Positions 25,999 through 37,097 of a stretch of 64,000 bases of DNA are shown here, one piece after another (the stretch's first letter is position 1; each line of letters opens with the position of its first letter). The notes beneath the pieces were generated by a model, which worked only from the letters and a program-made list of their open reading frames with translations, was not told where the DNA came from and searched no databases. Made by a program: the position numbers and the translations under genes. This DNA is from Apis mellifera (lineage: Eukaryota; Arthropoda; Insecta; Hymenoptera; Apidae), in assembly GCF_003254395.2 (NCBI RefSeq), contig NC_037639.1:9476501-9540500 (forward strand), in the 5' to 3' direction.

Positions 25999-25999
<1 letters not shown>

Positions 26000-26037
<38 letters not shown>

Positions 26038-26041
26038 CTCT
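26000..26041. repeat. TTTC microsatellite
   Basis: About ten tandem TTTC/CTTT units are followed by further CTCTTT-type sequence to about 26075. It lies between DYRK2 and the LC3-like gene and is likely length-polymorphic. Confidence 0.95.
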
Positions 26042-27221
26042 TTCTCTCTTTCTCTCTTCTTCTCCCTTCTCTTGCTCACTTATCTATCTCTCTCACGCCG
26101 CCATCATGTTTATTCTTTTTATACACCCGTTAAACGTTGTGTCAGGACGGTTTGGAAGGGGTGGACGACCAGGCAAACGGATGAACAGTCAGAGTAACTA
26201 ACTCATGTACAATTTCTCATATATATATATAGTTTCTGGTCTCTGAAATCGAATAAAAATGATATCGCATGAGAGAGATTTTCACAGATCTTCAACGGTT
26301 AAACGAAGTAGCATGACGCTTCCGGTAGTAAACCCTCTATCGTGATCTCTACGATTATTAAGACGCGATTATTTTTCATTTTTATGTATCTATTATGTTA
26401 ACAATACAGATGTTTTTGTTATCTTTCCCTTCCTTTGACGTTTGGCGTGCATGTATCATCAATCAAGTTGTACATTCAATTCCGACAAACGGTAGATACG
26501 CTTTTCAGGTTACATTTAATAACACTAATTTTTTTTACTCAATTCCGACACAAGTTTTCACTGAGAAATTCACACTCGCCGATTCAAGAAACACTCAAGG
26601 CGGGAGCACCATTTCTCTATTGATAAAGAAACGCCTGCTACGACACCCACGCATGCACTCTCACGTATACAGACGGTTGCTGCTTGCCGTACGCACAGGT
26701 GTCCACACGTATTCCTGTTTCAAAGCAAGAGGGAGGACATAGACTAAAGTTTTACTCTAGATAGCTGTATGTATTTTCAACGTTAGTTCCTATTTTTTCC
26801 GCGAATACGCAACGCTTTATTATTTCACATAAATATAATGCGAATCACTTTCACTATTTAATTTTCTGTTTTAATAAATTATTCTTTGATACAAAAAATT
26901 ATATTCTATTTTACATTAAAATATTATAAATATCATATTATTAAATTTATCAAATTATTTTCCAATCTATATCTTTCCGTTGAATGATCCGTGACAAAGT
27001 TTCGTTTTCGAAAAGACAATAAGGAAAGAACAAAATATAAAAATCACTAACAATATATAAGAGGGCAGCACAAACCAATGTGAATATATATTATCATCTT
27101 TTGAACCTAACTTAAGCTGAAAACAAGTCATAGAGACAGGCATTATTTTGACCCGTCAAGAATATCTCCGTTTACAGCTAATATTGCTTTGAACGTCGTA
27201 ATAACAAATAGTGAATCCAGG

Positions 27222-27976
27222 ATGAATTTAACACCAAAATCATTTAAAGAAAGACGTTCATTTGGTGAGCAGATAATTTAAACTATTAACTATAAGTTTT
27301 TTATACTTGAAATTAAAATCAAAAAGAAAACTAAAACAAAGTGCAAAGTATTCGCGAAGTTTTATTTAATTTACAGTTTAATATTTTTATTTTATTGATA
27401 ACATTAAATTATATATTTTATCACAATTATCATTTCAAAGAATTACGTTCATTTCTGAAAATTTCTTATTAATTTTATTGCATAATGTATGATATTAAAT
27501 GTAATAATTTTAGATACATTATTATTTTTTTTATAAAATATTGATAATTTAAACAAATTCCATCTCAAAATTTAGCACAAAGGGTTGCAGATGTAGAATT
27601 AATTAGACAACATCATCCAAATAAAATACCTATTATTGTTGAAAGATATTATGGAGAAAAACAATTACCCGTATTAGATAGATCTAAATTTTTGGTACCG
27701 GATTATTTAACAGTGGCAGAGTTCATCAAAATTATTAGGTATATATTTTTAAATTTTACTTATTATATAAAATTCTTAAATTGCAAATAATATTAATTGT
27801 TTATAATTAATAGACGTAGACTACAGCTACATCCAACACAGGCATTTTTTTTATTAGTAAACCAAAGAAGTATGGCTAGTGGTAGTATGACTATGGCACA
27901 ACTTTATCAAAGAGAACAAGATGCAGATGGTTTTCTTTATATAGTATTTGCTAGCCAAGAAGTATTTGGCCATTAA
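27222..27976 (+). CDS. LC3-like Atg8-family autophagy protein (3 exons)
   Basis: This is a ubiquitin-like protein of the Atg8/LC3 family. Such proteins are cleaved by Atg4, conjugated to phosphatidylethanolamine and inserted into autophagosome membranes, where they recruit cargo receptors. Exons: 27222-27264, 27576-27738 and 27814-27976 (369 bases, 122 residues). Visible family sequence includes KIPIIVERYYGEKQLPVLD, KFLVPDYLTVAEFIKIIRRR, AFFLLVNQRSM and DGFLYIVFASQEVFG. The last two residues are Gly121-His122, leaving one residue after the Gly exposed by Atg4. GEKQLPVLD and IIRRRLQL place it with MAP1LC3 rather than GABARAP. The N-terminus (MNLTPKSFKERRSFA) matches the start of LC3. A CCAAT box lies at 27075-27079. 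Borders are GTGAGC/TTTAG and AGGTATAT/AATAG, and the phases agree. Confidence 0.95.
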
Positions 27977-28015
27977 ATTCCATCATTTTAGATTAAAAGT
28001 AAATCTAGGTATTTA

Positions 28016-28021
28016 AATAAA
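28016..28021 (+). terminator. AATAAA polyadenylation signal of the LC3-like gene
   Basis: A canonical AATAAA lies 40 bases after the stop codon at 27976. Other AT-rich matches follow, so longer 3' UTRs are possible. Confidence 0.55.
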
Positions 28022-31000
28022 CAAAAATATTATTTTAATATTATAAAAGATTTAATAATTATAGATAAATAATTTTTTCAATATTGTAATATTTTTACTT
28101 ATAGGTAAGAAAATTTTTTCTTAGGATATACTATATGTGCTAAATATTTTTAAGGATTCTTAAGAAGAACTTGAGATCTAATATAACTTACATCTGCCTT
28201 TAACTAAATATGCAGAATCTTTGTGATCGACTTGCAGTACCTGCTGAAATAATTAATGGAACAATCAAGATTGTCATTTGTGTGTAAAATTATTATGATG
28301 CTTTGGTACACAAATCAAGTATATTTTACATAAGCTAAAGTATAAGATTAATTTTATTGCTGAAACACACTTTTATGATTTTTCGATTGTTATAGATAAT
28401 AACTATATCAATCATCAATCTCAATAGATAATAGAAATATCAATATTTATTAGTTAGTTATAACTAATTTGAATTTGTTCATTTGTATTCATCATATGAA
28501 TCTGATAGATTTTAAATATTTATGAAAAAAGAGTAATACTACATACAATACAATAATAAATAGTGGCCAGTTACATGTAATAAATTGTAAAAAATCTTTA
28601 TAAGCAAAAAGTGAAGTCAAATCTTATTTACATTCTTTTGTAACTATTATATAAATTATGTAAGAAATATTACAATTATATATGTCAATATATATAATAG
28701 TATTTTATTATATATATATATCAATATTCTAATTTTTAGTTTATCATTATTTTAATTTACAGCATTTATATATTCTAAATAAATTAAATTGTTAGTAGAT
28801 ACATAAAATTTTGGAGAATTAACAAAAAAAATATTTTGTTATTGGTATAAAAAAAAATATGTATCTTCTATAATTAATTTATCCTATTCATAAAAATATT
28901 TTAATGAGAGTGTTCATACATATAATAACACAATATACATATATGTCATGTATATTAATATAATGTGATAATATTATTATATTCATATCGTTTTATTATT
29001 ATTACAATATATTTCTATTACAATATACAATTGAATCTTTTATTATTTGCTATTTATAATTTATGACAATTATTTTGATTCATGTCTTAAAATTGAAAAT
29101 AAGCTCAGTTATCTTTGATTTACATAAAAGTAAATTAAATAAGAAACAGAAAGTACCTGACATTGTAAAAGTGAAAATAATGATCATTGCATCAATGAGA
29201 CAATATAACTAAAAATTCAACATTTTCAGCATTGTTGATTTTATTAATATCAATAAATATTTTCAAGTATTTTATGTAATAATAAATTGTCTCTGATATT
29301 AATTTGATACAAATTGAATTTACATTTAATTTGATTATCTTAAACTTCTTAAATGATTAATATAAAAATACAGCTTTTTAATATACATTTTTAAATTTAT
29401 TTTATATTTTAATTAATAATTTAATTCAATAATAGTAATAAAAATAAGCCTTTAATTCATAAATAAATGAATATTTCAATATGATATTGACTAGTATTGA
29501 TATTAATAATATTATATATATATAAATAATTATTAATATTAACAAAAAGGTTATTATTGTATAATGAATTTATGTATTACATAAAAAATTATTTACAATA
29601 AATAATTTTTTGCAATACAATGAATATATTATTATTAAATTTGTATTTTAAATAATTTTTTATTTCGAAATTTAACATTTAGAAATTTAAATATAAATTA
29701 AATAAAAGATAAATATGAATACGAGATAAATAAATCATTTCATGAATCATATGTATACTTTAAATTTTATTATTCGTATAAATATTTCACGTTTTTATAT
29801 TTTTACATATCGTATGTACATTGTATATTTATATTTTTTTTATTCCTATTATTAATGCTATATTTGTTTATTTCAGTTATTAACAACAAGAGAAATTATA
29901 AAATTATATATAAATTGATTAGAAATAAAATTTATTTAAGCATAGATGATATATAGAATAGATTTACTATTCCAAATATTTTTTATCCTATATCTCCTAT
30001 ATCCAAGAATATCAAAGTTTCCTAAATATTTTAGTGTTATTTTTAATATTACGTTAAATATTCGTTTTATGTATCATAATATATTATGTATTATGTTGAG
30101 ATAGAGTTATTTTATGAGATCGTGATTCGAAATATTGTAATATTGAAAGATATTGTAAAACTGTAAATATCTATATTTTTTATAAAAATAATAAACAGAT
30201 TATACTTCCGAAAGAAAAATGATGAAAATGTATTTAGTTAACATTTCCCATCTTCTGTAATAGTATTCACTAAGAATAAATATAGACAATGATAAATAAT
30301 GAAAGAAAGATAGAAACAAATAAAAAATTGTAAAATCAGCGCCATTTTCAGAATACCGTGAAATTAATATAAACAAGAAAAGCAAATTGTAGGAAACAAA
30401 TAGAAATAGAAATAGAAATAGAACCATTAGTGCCATCTCTTGAGCATCAAAAATATTTAAAATAAAATTAGAACTTTTGATAATTTTAATATTCAAGAGA
30501 TGGCGTATAATTAATTTTAATTCTATTTTATCTTTGTATAAAAAAATGTTTTTAATATTCAAGAGATAGCATTAATAGTCAATTCTTATCCTGATATTAT
30601 TCTTTTTTTGTTATTTTTTTTTCTTTTTTTATATTTATTTAATTTATAACAATATAGAAATAACACTGATTCTTCGATTTTTATCCAATCTCTGTTTTCA
30701 CGTTATATGCTGCTCTTGTTTATACTTGTTCTTAAAATATATTCAAACTATAATTTATATCTTCAAGATATAATCACAATAATAAGACATAATATTTTAT
30801 TATCTTCTTTATTTAATTTAATTATTAATTAAAAATCTTAACAAAGTTCATTGAATTAAATTTTAAATGTTGAAAATATATAATCAATTAAACATATCTA
30901 TTTTGTATATTATAATGTTAATATATTTGAACACTTTTGAAGAATCGAGACTAAAATAAAAAAAATTGATACAAAATTTTAATTGAAATTTATTTATTGA

Positions 31001-31116
31001 ATAAGTAATTAAAGTTTGCATTAAATAAATTAATTTGATAAAATTCTATTTCTTCATTATATTTTCTCTTATTTTATATAATGTGAAAATATATCTCACA
31101 AATATATTAACAAAAT
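28022..31116. other. AT-rich intergenic DNA, no gene seen
   Basis: Extremely AT-rich sequence with many short direct and inverted AT repeats. No ORF carries recognisable protein features. The only structured element I noted is the repeat group at 30432-30570, listed separately. Confidence 0.7.
30432..30570. repeat. Inverted and direct copies of a TCAAGAGATGGC element
   Basis: GCCATCTCTTGA at 30432-30443 is perfectly complementary to TCAAGAGATGGC at 30493-30504, giving a 12-bp stem with a loop of about 49 bases. The right arm, extended to TTTTAATATTCAAGAGATGGC, recurs as a direct copy (with one G-to-A change) ending at 30570. The transcript could fold into a hairpin; no known miRNA was recognised. 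Confidence 0.7.
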
Positions 31117-31356
31117 CTATAAAAATCTAATAAAATATATAATTGTTCTTTCGTTATTGTATGTAATACGAAATAAAGAGGTTACATGCATATTACGTAT
31201 ATAACCTTCAAATTCCAAAGAATATTGCATGTAACTCTGTTTTATACTTCGTCTATGGTTACATCCTTTACCATCATAGCAATACTGAAAACAGTTCTCA
31301 AGATTACCGAAGATCCGGCGCGACATACAAATTCTGCAATAGAAGTTTGAAATCAT
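31117..31356 (-). CDS. Small Cys-rich ORF, 79 codons, uncertain
   Basis: The ORF starts at ATG (31356). Its N-terminal half has five cysteines in 34 residues (CRIC, CFQYC, KGC), while the remainder is AT-rich codons of low character. There is no signal peptide. It reads away from the plus-strand GC island at about 31400-31574, so it could be a divergent transcript from a shared promoter. Possible splice sites inside the ORF (TTGCAG, TTTCAG and a GGTAAAGG donor) mean it may instead be part of a noncoding exon. The family was not recognised. Confidence 0.2.
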   Translation of the reverse strand: MISNFYCRICMSRRIFGNLENCFQYCYDGKGCNHRRSIKQSYMQYSLEFEGYIRNMHVTSLFRITYNNERTIIYFIRFL

Positions 31357-31399
31357 TGATCTGTATGCAACTGTACATCGATGGCAGCAAATGCATTGT

Positions 31400-31574
31400 T
31401 GAGTAGCTATAAAGGTGAACAGTGGGGTTAGACTCGGGGGAAGGAGGCAAAGGAAAGGTAAAGGTTAGAAGAGGTTATGAACTCTAACCCACGGATAGTT
31501 GACGAAGTTTAGTTGCTGCTATGAATTGTCCAAATGATGCATAGTCAAATTTGTCATCGTTATTAATAATATAG
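31400..31574 (+). promoter_or_regulatory. Candidate untranslated first exon, distal promoter of Hr78
   Basis: A purine-rich, GC-richer island in AT-rich DNA ends at a strong donor, AATATAG|GTAAGT (31575-31576). It contains stop codons in all frames and so is not coding. Its plus orientation and position 3.3 kb before the first Hr78 coding exon fit an untranslated leader exon. Linkage to Hr78 is inference. Confidence 0.35.
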
Positions 31575-32646
31575 GTAAGTCCTTGTAAAAACGTATTTTT
31601 TAATGTTTAATTTTTTGTTATCCTTTCGTCGATAACAATACTTAAAATTTCAAATGCTAGGTCACTCACATCATGTCAATTCCTTTAGTAAATATAGTAC
31701 AAATTATTTACACTATTTGCTTTAAATAAAATAATAATAAATAAAACATTCTCGCTTAATGACAACATAAAGATCATATAATATTTTGACATTGTAATTA
31801 TGAAATTCTGTAACTCTGTTGATAATGTTACTTTGTTGATCATTTTTTAACTTGAATATTAAAGAATTTTCAAATTAATATTGTATATTTGTCATACACA
31901 ATGTTATAATATACATAATATACATATAATAAATTCAAATATTAGTATCAGTTTTTTACGAAAAGAATAAATTTAAAATTTCATTGTACAAATATTGTAC
32001 AAATTAGAAATGAAAATATTAAACGTTATTAACAATTAAAAATCTTGAAAAATATTTATATTGTTTTTTATCTTTAAAAATAAAAACATTTACGTCATTC
32101 TATATATTTTTAAAAAAGAATAATGCATATTTATGAAAAATTGATTATAATAAACTAAAAAGGAAACAATAATATGCGATTAGTAATATAATTTTAACGC
32201 AGCGAATAGAATTACAAGATAAATCTGTGTCGATACAATGATCAAGTAGGTAGGAGGTAACCTTCGGACCCACGAGCGACCTTTACCTGTGAAGTCCGGT
32301 CGTATAGAAATAATTACTCTCGAATGACTATTCTTCTTCACTGATGCTGTTCCAAGAAATCTTTAACTGACTTGGAATGATCATTCGAAAGGTTATAAGC
32401 CAACGTAATATATTTAGAGAATACGAATTTAAGTAATAAAAAAAACATTATTTTTAATAAAAAACAAAAAAAGTATGTATTATAATTTTTATATTTTTAT
32501 ATTAAAATAATTAGAATTATAAAATTATTATTATAATTTTAGATGATTTATCGAAATTTAAATTTATTTTATTTCAAAGTTCAATTTATAATAATTATAA
32601 AATATAATTTTCTTTATTTCGTAAATTTTGTATATTTTTGGTTATA

Positions 32647-32692
32647 ATCATGATATATAATCATGATATATATCATGATATATAATATAATA
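32647..32692. repeat. TCATGATATATA palindromic repeat
   Basis: Three TCATGA cores are spaced by ATATAT-type sequence. A 20-bp perfect palindrome, ATCATGATATATATCATGAT, lies at about 32660-32679. Such AT palindromes can extrude cruciforms and are often length-variable. No function is evident. Confidence 0.8.
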
Positions 32693-32979
32693 CTAATAAT
32701 TGAATTTAAGTTAATTAGGATTACATTTTCTTTTTTTTTTTTTGTTTTTATTTTGTTTTTAATATCACATTGTATATATATTTTTTTCATAAAAAAAGAT
32801 AAAATTGTCAATAGAAATCGGATTTCAGTTTTACTAGTTATAAGAAATTTATGTATTTCGTACGTAGTTACAATATAAATGATGATTTTATCTTTATATC
32901 TAAAAACAATACATAGGATATTTGATAGTACATAATATATATTTTTAATTTAAATTTTTGCTACTGTTTGCATCTGACC

Positions 32980-33487
32980 TATTCTCGATTGACGTCGCGA
33001 CCTCGAGCCTCAACCGATAAGTCATCGCGGGCGTGTATTACGTGACATAACCTGTAACGCTCGTCGAGAGGCCACTATGCGGTCCTCTATAGCGAATGCT
33101 CTCGCTCAGGTAGAAAAGCAGGCAAGCGGGGCGAGAATGCACCTGGCCGGTGTGTCTTGGCGGTATACAAGAGAGTGACCTGCCAACCTGCCAGTACAGC
33201 GAACGGCCTGCCTGCGTTCACCTGCGCAAGGTTGCCTTTAAACTTCGACGTGGTGTTTTTGTGCATTAGCAATTATACTGAGTGAAACGATTTCATATAT
33301 AGCAAATGTGTCATTTTGTCATATTTCCATGATTTTAGTTTATTGAAACATTGTTTTTTGAAACGTGAATATTATTCCGTGCGTATTATCGCGTGGCTAG
33401 CTACGTTATATTTTCAGAACTGTGCGTGACCTGTGAGAGCGCCACCGCCGACACACGCAAATGCGGTGATACAGGTCGACCCAACAG
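32980..33487 (+). promoter_or_regulatory. Probable proximal promoter and 5' UTR exon of Hr78
   Basis: A marked CpG- and GC-rich island in otherwise AT-rich DNA holds several CACCTG/CAGGT E-box-like motifs (near 33108, 33149 and 33220). It ends with possible donors ATACAG|GTCGAC (about 33472) and CAACAG|GTAGTG (33487). It has no long ORF. The position, about 1.4 kb before the first coding exon of the receptor gene, suggests a promoter plus leader exon. Confidence 0.45.
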
Positions 33488-34126
33488 GTAGTGTATTGTG
33501 TGTACCGTCCTCGAACTTTAATGTAAAGCACGTCGCGTGTTTTCTAAGATCGGTGTGAAGAAAATGCAATTCATCTTATAAAATGTTTAAAATAATTAAT
33601 CTCAAGTTATATATATATATGTATAAAAAAGAAATACAAGTAATGAATTTATGAAAAAATTAGAATTCTAGATATATAATTTCAATTAAGATTGACCTTT
33701 TTGTTTTTTAATAACATATTTTGAACTGCTGTTTAGCAGACTATTCTTTATGACGCATCAGATACTATTTAAGATATGATTTTTGAAATATAACGATAAA
33801 GGCAATCGCGATAAAATTTGTAAATGTAATGGTGACACGTGTCTAAACAGGTCAATGGCTTGAGTTTAAAAAAAAAAGAGAATAGGTATCATGTTACTAT
33901 CGTTAAATTCTTGATCGCAAAATGGAAAGACGATGAATCTCGTGTATGACACTTCCGTGAAATCAGATATGTGTAATATTATTGATTACAAAGATAATAT
34001 TATAGACATTGATTTCCATTGAAAAATTTAAATTTAAAATTTGTAAAAGTATATTTTCATTCGAAAGTAGTTGCAGTTTCTTAGTTAAAAAGTTTATCGC
34101 GATTAGAAAGGTTGAGAGTACGCTTG

Positions 34127-34312
34127 ATGTTACGACGCATAATGAACACAAGGTTTAAAAATGTTGACTATTTTGGAGCAACGGTACAGGCACCGTTTTC
34201 TCATGTTACTGCACTGACAGTGGTGACGAAGTCGGATCACGAGTGTATGGAAATGGACCATTCGCTCTATGACAGCCAGTGTAGCATGGCTATGGTATCG
34301 GCATGCGCCTAA
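34127..34312 (+). CDS. Short ORF upstream of Hr78 (61 codons), possible uORF
   Basis: This ATG-initiated frame in a GC-richer segment encodes a short peptide with runs such as FSHVTALTVVTKSDHECME and ends MAMVSACA. It precedes a possible donor (GCAG|GTAGGG near 34394). It is not in frame-continuity with the receptor, so it is at most an upstream ORF in an alternative leader. No homology was recognised and no signal peptide is visible. Confidence 0.2.
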   Translation: MLRRIMNTRFKNVDYFGATVQAPFSHVTALTVVTKSDHECMEMDHSLYDSQCSMAMVSACA

Positions 34313-34865
34313 CCACGTAGCAACCTACGAACCGAAGAACTCGGGACCATCTCTTTCACTTCTTAAAATGGTAGGGGGAAAGGGTTGCGGCAGGTAGGGG
34401 CGGGCGGCAAATGCTCCAGTTTTCATTTTTATACCGCACCGATACTTAGGCCTTTAAACGATATGTTCTGTTTAGATGAAATCAAACCATATCATGATTT
34501 ATCCAATTTTACTCTATACAATATTTTTATTATCTGTTATGCAATTTTTATAGAAAAGATTTTCCAAATATTTTCTTTTAGATATATTACAATTTAATCA
34601 TTATGAAATAAATATTTAATTATTTATTCATTTGTTTACATATAAATATAATATTATTATTATTCCTTATTAAGTATCAAGCAACCAAAAAACATTAATT
34701 AATGAATAAATTTATAGTTATTAATTTGTATATACTCAATTTTTTTAAACAAGTGATATTCATTATTTAGAAAATATATACTATTATGATATATATGATA
34801 TAAATGCAGAAATATTGTATACGTTATATGAATCTTTAATTCAACGCGATTTTCTATCTTTGCAG

Positions 34866-35496
34866 GTAGAAATGGACAGAGATCATAGGGAACAACACGA
34901 TCACGATAATATAAATGAAAACGAGGAAGAACAAAAAGTAGGAATGGATTTTCGTAATTTATCTCGTCACCATGGTGTGGATCATGTGGCTGATGTTGAA
35001 ATAGAGGTGCTAATTATTTCTCTTTAAAAAATCGATTCGAATATTATTGACCTAATGCATATTTTTAAATTCTTGGAATAATTAATTTATAATTATATAC
35101 AAAATAATATATTATTTTTATTACAGCGGGATATGGAAGTTGATCAAAATGATCGCATTGAAAATTTACAAGATGATAAATTAGATCAAAATATAGGAAG
35201 AAATTTTCATAATTTAGCGCATCATCCCGCTATGGTGTGTTTCCGATTTATAAATTTTAATAGAAATTAAACATAAAATTTTTATTTTTAGATAAGTTTT
35301 ATTAATTATATAATACTGAATAATACTGAACATATTTTAGAGAGACATGGAAAGAGATCAGAATAATCATATTGATAATATGCATGATGATAAAATTGAT
35401 CATAAAATGGGACGAGATTTTCGTAATTTGAGTTCTCATACTGGTATAGTTCATTTACACTCAGGACTTGAGCATTTAAATAATGTTGATGTAGAG
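34866..35496 (+). repeat. Three homologous phase-0 exons encoding the Hr78 N-terminus
   Basis: Exons 34866-35006, 35127-35234 and 35341-35496 encode related peptides. The shared pattern is M-(D/E)-x-D, an I-(D/E)-N type centre, an acidic stretch, then G-x-(D/N)-F-(R/H)-N-L-(S/A)-x-H. Exon 1 has GMDFRNLSRHHG, exon 2 GRNFHNLAHHPA and exon 3 GRDFRNLSSHTG. Exons 2 and 3 both open RDME-DQN. Exons 1 and 3 both end in DVE/DVEIE. All borders are phase 0, so any one could be skipped without a frameshift. Tandem exon duplication is the simplest explanation. Confidence 0.85.
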
Positions 35497-37097
35497 GTAA
35501 AATTTTTATTTATTTATTTTTTAATTTCTATTGTCGCATATTTTATTTGTTTTACATTCAATATTTTTTAGGTAAAATTAGCGAGAGATGTCCGTGGTTC
35601 TTTAGGTTTGGGTCTATCATTAGAATTATGTGTAGTTTGTGGAGATAGAGCTAGTGGAAGACATTATGGAGCAATAAGTTGTGAAGGTTGTAAGGGATTT
35701 TTTAAACGTAGTATTCGAAAACAGTTAGGTTATCAATGCAGAGGAAGCAAAAGTTGTGAAGTTACCAAACACCATAGAAATCGATGTCAGTATTGTAGAC
35801 TTCAGAAATGTCTTGCTATGGGCATGAGAAGTGATTGTAAGTTTCTTGAAAATATTAAAAATAAAATTAATTTTTTTTACACAATTATTATAACTACATT
35901 ATAGCTGTTCAACATGAGAGAAAGCCAGTGTTAGGTGAATCAGCAGGAGCAAAAGTAGGAAATAGAAGTCCTAGAGTTAAACCAGAACCACAACAATCAA
36001 TATCTGAAACACCTCCAACTTGGGAACAACCTGAAAGTCCTAGTATGGAAGATCAAAGCAGTGATAGTGATCTCAGTGATGCATTAACATTAGCAAGAGA
36101 ACGTTTACTTATTTCGCATGCATTGGATAGCATGGCTAAACTTATTGGAGAAGTATGTTATTTATAGCATTTTTCATATTACAATATATAATATTTTTTA
36201 TATTATTATATAATTTTATTATATAGAGCGTTAATGGTTCAAGTGAACCAGAAGAAGAATGGACTGGGCAATTAATTTCTGAACGACATACATTATTCGA
36301 ATTAAGAGCCCCTAGTCCAGCTCCTGCATATTTATCAATACATTATATTTGCGAAAGTGCCGCTAGATTACTTTTTTTGTCAGTTCATTGGGCACGAGGA
36401 ATTCCGGCATTTCAAGCATTACCGTAAGTAAATAAATAATATATATATTAATTATAATTACAAACGCGAATATTGGATAAAATTATTAATATTTATAGAT
36501 CTGAAGTTCAAACAACATTAGTACGCAGTTCTTGGGGACAGCTTTTTACATTAGGTCTTGCACAATGTGCATACACTTTATCCCTTCCAAGTATTCTAAC
36601 ATCAATAATAAATCATTTGCAAGCTAGTATTGCACAGGAAAAAATTACAGCTAGTAAAGTAAAGTCTGTCACAGAACATATATGTAGACTACAAGATTGT
36701 GTAAGTTCACTTCATAAATTGCAAGTGGATTCTATTGAATATGCATATCTTAAAGCTTTAACGCTTTTTAGTGCTGGTAAGTAAAATATAATTTATTTAT
36801 ATAAAAGTTCTCTATTTTGAAAGTGATATTTTTTTAGACAATGTCTTAGCCGGTGTTTGGCGTAAAAAAGTTGAAGTTTTACAAGAGGCAGCGTGGACAG
36901 AATTACAACAACGTGTAGGATCTAACAGGCTACCTCGCCTTCTTTTAAGGCTCGCACCACTTCGTTCGATTAACCCTAGGGTCTTGGAAGATTTGTTTTT
37001 TGCAGGCCTTATTGGTAGGGTAAGTGTAGCTAGTGTCGTGCCTTATATTCTTACTATGCAAGATTACAAAGCTGAGCCTGAAAGTCATATGGGGTGA
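34872..37097 (+). CDS. Hr78: Nuclear receptor of the NR2C/NR2D type, Hr78-like (8 coding exons)
   Basis: A DNA-binding orphan nuclear receptor that acts in the nucleus; Drosophila Hr78 works in ecdysone-linked development. Exons: 34872-35006, 35127-35234, 35341-35496, 35572-35836, 35905-36152, 36227-36423, 36499-36776 and 36838-37097 (1647 bases, 548 residues). The C4 zinc-finger domain starts near Cys153: CVVCGDRASGRHYGAISC, P-box CEGCKGFFKR, then CRGSKSCEVTKHHRNRCQYC. A Pro/Ser/Glu hinge follows, then a ligand-binding domain with ESAARLLFLSVHWARGIPAF (helix 3-4 signature) and a terminal VASVVPYILTM segment. KHHRNRCQYCRLQKC and the VIPYIL-like tail point to TR2/TR4/Hr78 rather than COUP-TF or RXR. 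The first three exons (133 residues) are related to each other, acidic and all phase 0. The start ATG lies six bases into its exon; coding sequence further upstream cannot be excluded. Confidence 0.92.

Larger units (their letters stand above)
23706..26800 (-). promoter_or_regulatory. Upstream region of DYRK2, probable 5' UTR and promoter DNA
   Basis: No convincing coding exon was found here. A moderate-GC segment at about 24690-25030 is the best candidate for a promoter or untranslated exon of the minus-strand kinase. It contains a perfect CRE and short minus-strand upstream ORFs. The remainder is AT-rich or simple-sequence DNA, including CT and T runs near 24025 and 24255-24305 and a TTTC array at 26000-26041. 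No transcription start can be fixed from sequence alone. Confidence 0.4.

Noticed and set aside
27222..27976. Assignment of the Atg8-family gene to GABARAP
   Set aside because: GABARAP lacks GEKQLPVLD and IIRRRLQL, which are present here and diagnostic of LC3.
30200..30562. 120-codon minus-strand ORF
   Set aside because: It is made of Phe/Ile/Leu/Lys/Asn codons expected in AT-rich DNA and spans the inverted-repeat element.
31117..31356. Neuropeptide or cysteine-knot peptide interpretation of the small minus ORF
   Set aside because: No signal peptide, no dibasic-amidation sites in a useful place and an odd number of cysteines; kept only as an uncertain ORF.
32230..32400. Possible tRNA or small RNA in a GC-richer patch
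   Set aside because: No A/B-box pair or cloverleaf could be drawn; it may be a regulatory patch but nothing specific supports it.
34872..37097. Alternative assignment of the receptor to COUP-TF (svp), RXR (usp) or tailless
   Set aside because: The second finger CRGSKSCEVTKHHRNRCQYCRLQKC and the ligand-domain tail match the TR2/TR4/Hr78 group better, and the tailless-specific P-box is absent.
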